Source: Pogonophryne albipinna
Lineage: Eukaryota; Chordata; Actinopteri; Perciformes; Artedidraconidae
Assembly: GCA_028583405.1 (NCBI GenBank)
Contig: JAPTMU010000161.1
Location: 313,501 to 377,500 of the forward strand
Direction: 5' to 3'
Length of the DNA stretch: 64,000 nt
The notes beneath the pieces were generated by a model that was not told the DNA's origin, did not search any database, and was given only the letters and a program-made list of their open reading frames with translations. Of the stretch, positions 63,116 through 64,000 are shown in pieces (the stretch's first letter is position 1; each line of letters opens with the position of its first letter). The position numbers and the translations under genes were made by a program.

Positions 63116-64000
63116 CTGTATGTTTTGCAGACAGAAGGAGATTGAGATTTAGAGGAATGGTTGTGAAGATGCAGCTGGGAGGTTTCAATGTCATGGTGAG
63201 GGCAAAAGGAGAAATATAATGAGTGTTTGCTCAGGGTCAATATCTCAATCCCCGGGTTGTTTACACCTCTCACATGTAAAGTGAGCTAAACAAGGTCATC
63301 TGTGTGCTTAGTATGCAAAGCATGAACCCCCAATTTAAAACTCCTTTTTTTACATTACACACACAGTATATGTTCTTGTTACCTTGGGGAAATAGGCTTA
63401 TAATTATACTTTATTTGAGTTTAGAGTGAGAAGTGTTGCATTCTCCACATAACATTGCTGGGTGATTCATCAATACAGCCGACACACATAGACACATCTT
63501 AATCTGATGAAATCACGATGGCCTCTGCTAAATGAATTACTGTCTGGTTCCATCATGATGTGTTGTCTGGATATATGAGCAGCACACATAGAGTGAGATG
63601 CATTACACTCTGTCATTCAGCGTCCTTCAGTCTGAGTCTCTGCTCCCGTCTTCCTGCCAGCCGAGTCGCTGAGTCACACTCACGCTGAGTCACACTCACG
63701 CTGAGTCACACTCACGCTGAGTCACACTCACGCTGAGTCACACTCACACTAAGTCACACTCACGCTGAGTGTTTCTCGGCTGCCCCAGGGTTTTGTTATT
63801 ATCGGCTCTGATCAAATGAACTGCAGAGGGTTTTAATCCAGATTATGTCTGGGAAATTGTGAGGAAGTTCACACAATTTGTCTGGTCTGCTTTCTGTAGG
63901 TGTGTCGATAGATCGAGGCTATTAATGTAATCCTAAAGCTTTCAGCATAGTGGCCCATTGAGGAATTATTGTGAGATACTTTTAAACAGATTAACCATAA
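63116..64000 (-). other. slc6a17: slc6a17 intron reaching the window edge
   Basis: Apart from the minisatellite, nothing coding is seen. The upstream exons of slc6a17 must lie beyond 64000. Confidence 0.6.
63663..63776. repeat. 16-bp minisatellite with repeated AP-1 motifs
   Basis: About seven 16-bp units TGAGTCACACTCACGC lie in an slc6a17 intron. TGAGTCA occurs exactly at 63670, 63686, 63702, 63718 and 63734, with a TAAGTCA variant at 63750. Confidence 0.9.

Noticed and set aside
63663..63776. CRISPR-like regular repeats
   Set aside because: The 16-bp units are contiguous without spacers: a minisatellite in a vertebrate intron.

Overview
The window is vertebrate nuclear DNA, almost certainly from a ray-finned (teleost) fish. 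It contains many-exon genes with GT-AG introns whose products match well-known vertebrate proteins. Introns and intergenic DNA carry fish-type hAT-like elements, non-LTR retrotransposons and long (CA)n tracts. There are no bacterial-type operons, tRNA genes or CRISPR arrays. Genes were read by joining exons by eye at splice sites and checking frame continuity. Family assignments rest on recalled protein families and gene order, not on a database search.

Layout. At 1-3.1 kb (minus strand) lies the 5' part of cdkn1a (p21 CDK inhibitor), with a TATA promoter and a p53-like site. At 6.9-10.7 kb (minus) is srsf3, complete, with the conserved poison exon. At 12.76-23.2 kb (plus) is ahcyl1 (IRBIT), complete in 17 coding exons. 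At 26.75-33.56 kb is a 6.8-kb composite hAT-like insertion with a perfect 8-bp target duplication; it holds a tandem triplication of transposase 5' exons, a short inverted-repeat element and a truncated LINE. At 33.78-42.1 kb (plus) is strip1, complete in 20 exons. At 43.6-48.5 kb is a transposon graveyard: nested LINEs and an LTR-element-like remnant. At 49.08-52.75 kb (plus) is a B-box/coiled-coil/SPRY TRIM-like gene without a visible RING. At 56.8-63.1 kb (minus) are the last eight coding exons of slc6a17 (NTT4), the rest lying beyond the right edge.

Synteny. cdkn1a-srsf3 are neighbours on human 6p21, and ahcyl1-strip1-slc6a17 are neighbours on human 1p13. The window joins the two blocks, so a rearrangement boundary between the fish and human lineages lies between srsf3 and ahcyl1. 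The TRIM-like gene sits between strip1 and slc6a17, where human has other genes.

Function. These are unrelated housekeeping, signalling and neuronal genes: cell-cycle arrest, splicing, IP3-receptor and ion-transport regulation, STRIPAK scaffold, probable ubiquitin or innate-immunity factor, and synaptic-vesicle amino-acid transport. They do not form a pathway. The most unusual features are a slc6a17 splice donor formed by the first GT of a 193-bp (GT)n tract, a probable GC-AG intron in the same gene, a triple-nested transposon 28 nt from another slc6a17 donor, and the triplicated transposase exons. I found no evidence of a wholly new biological system.
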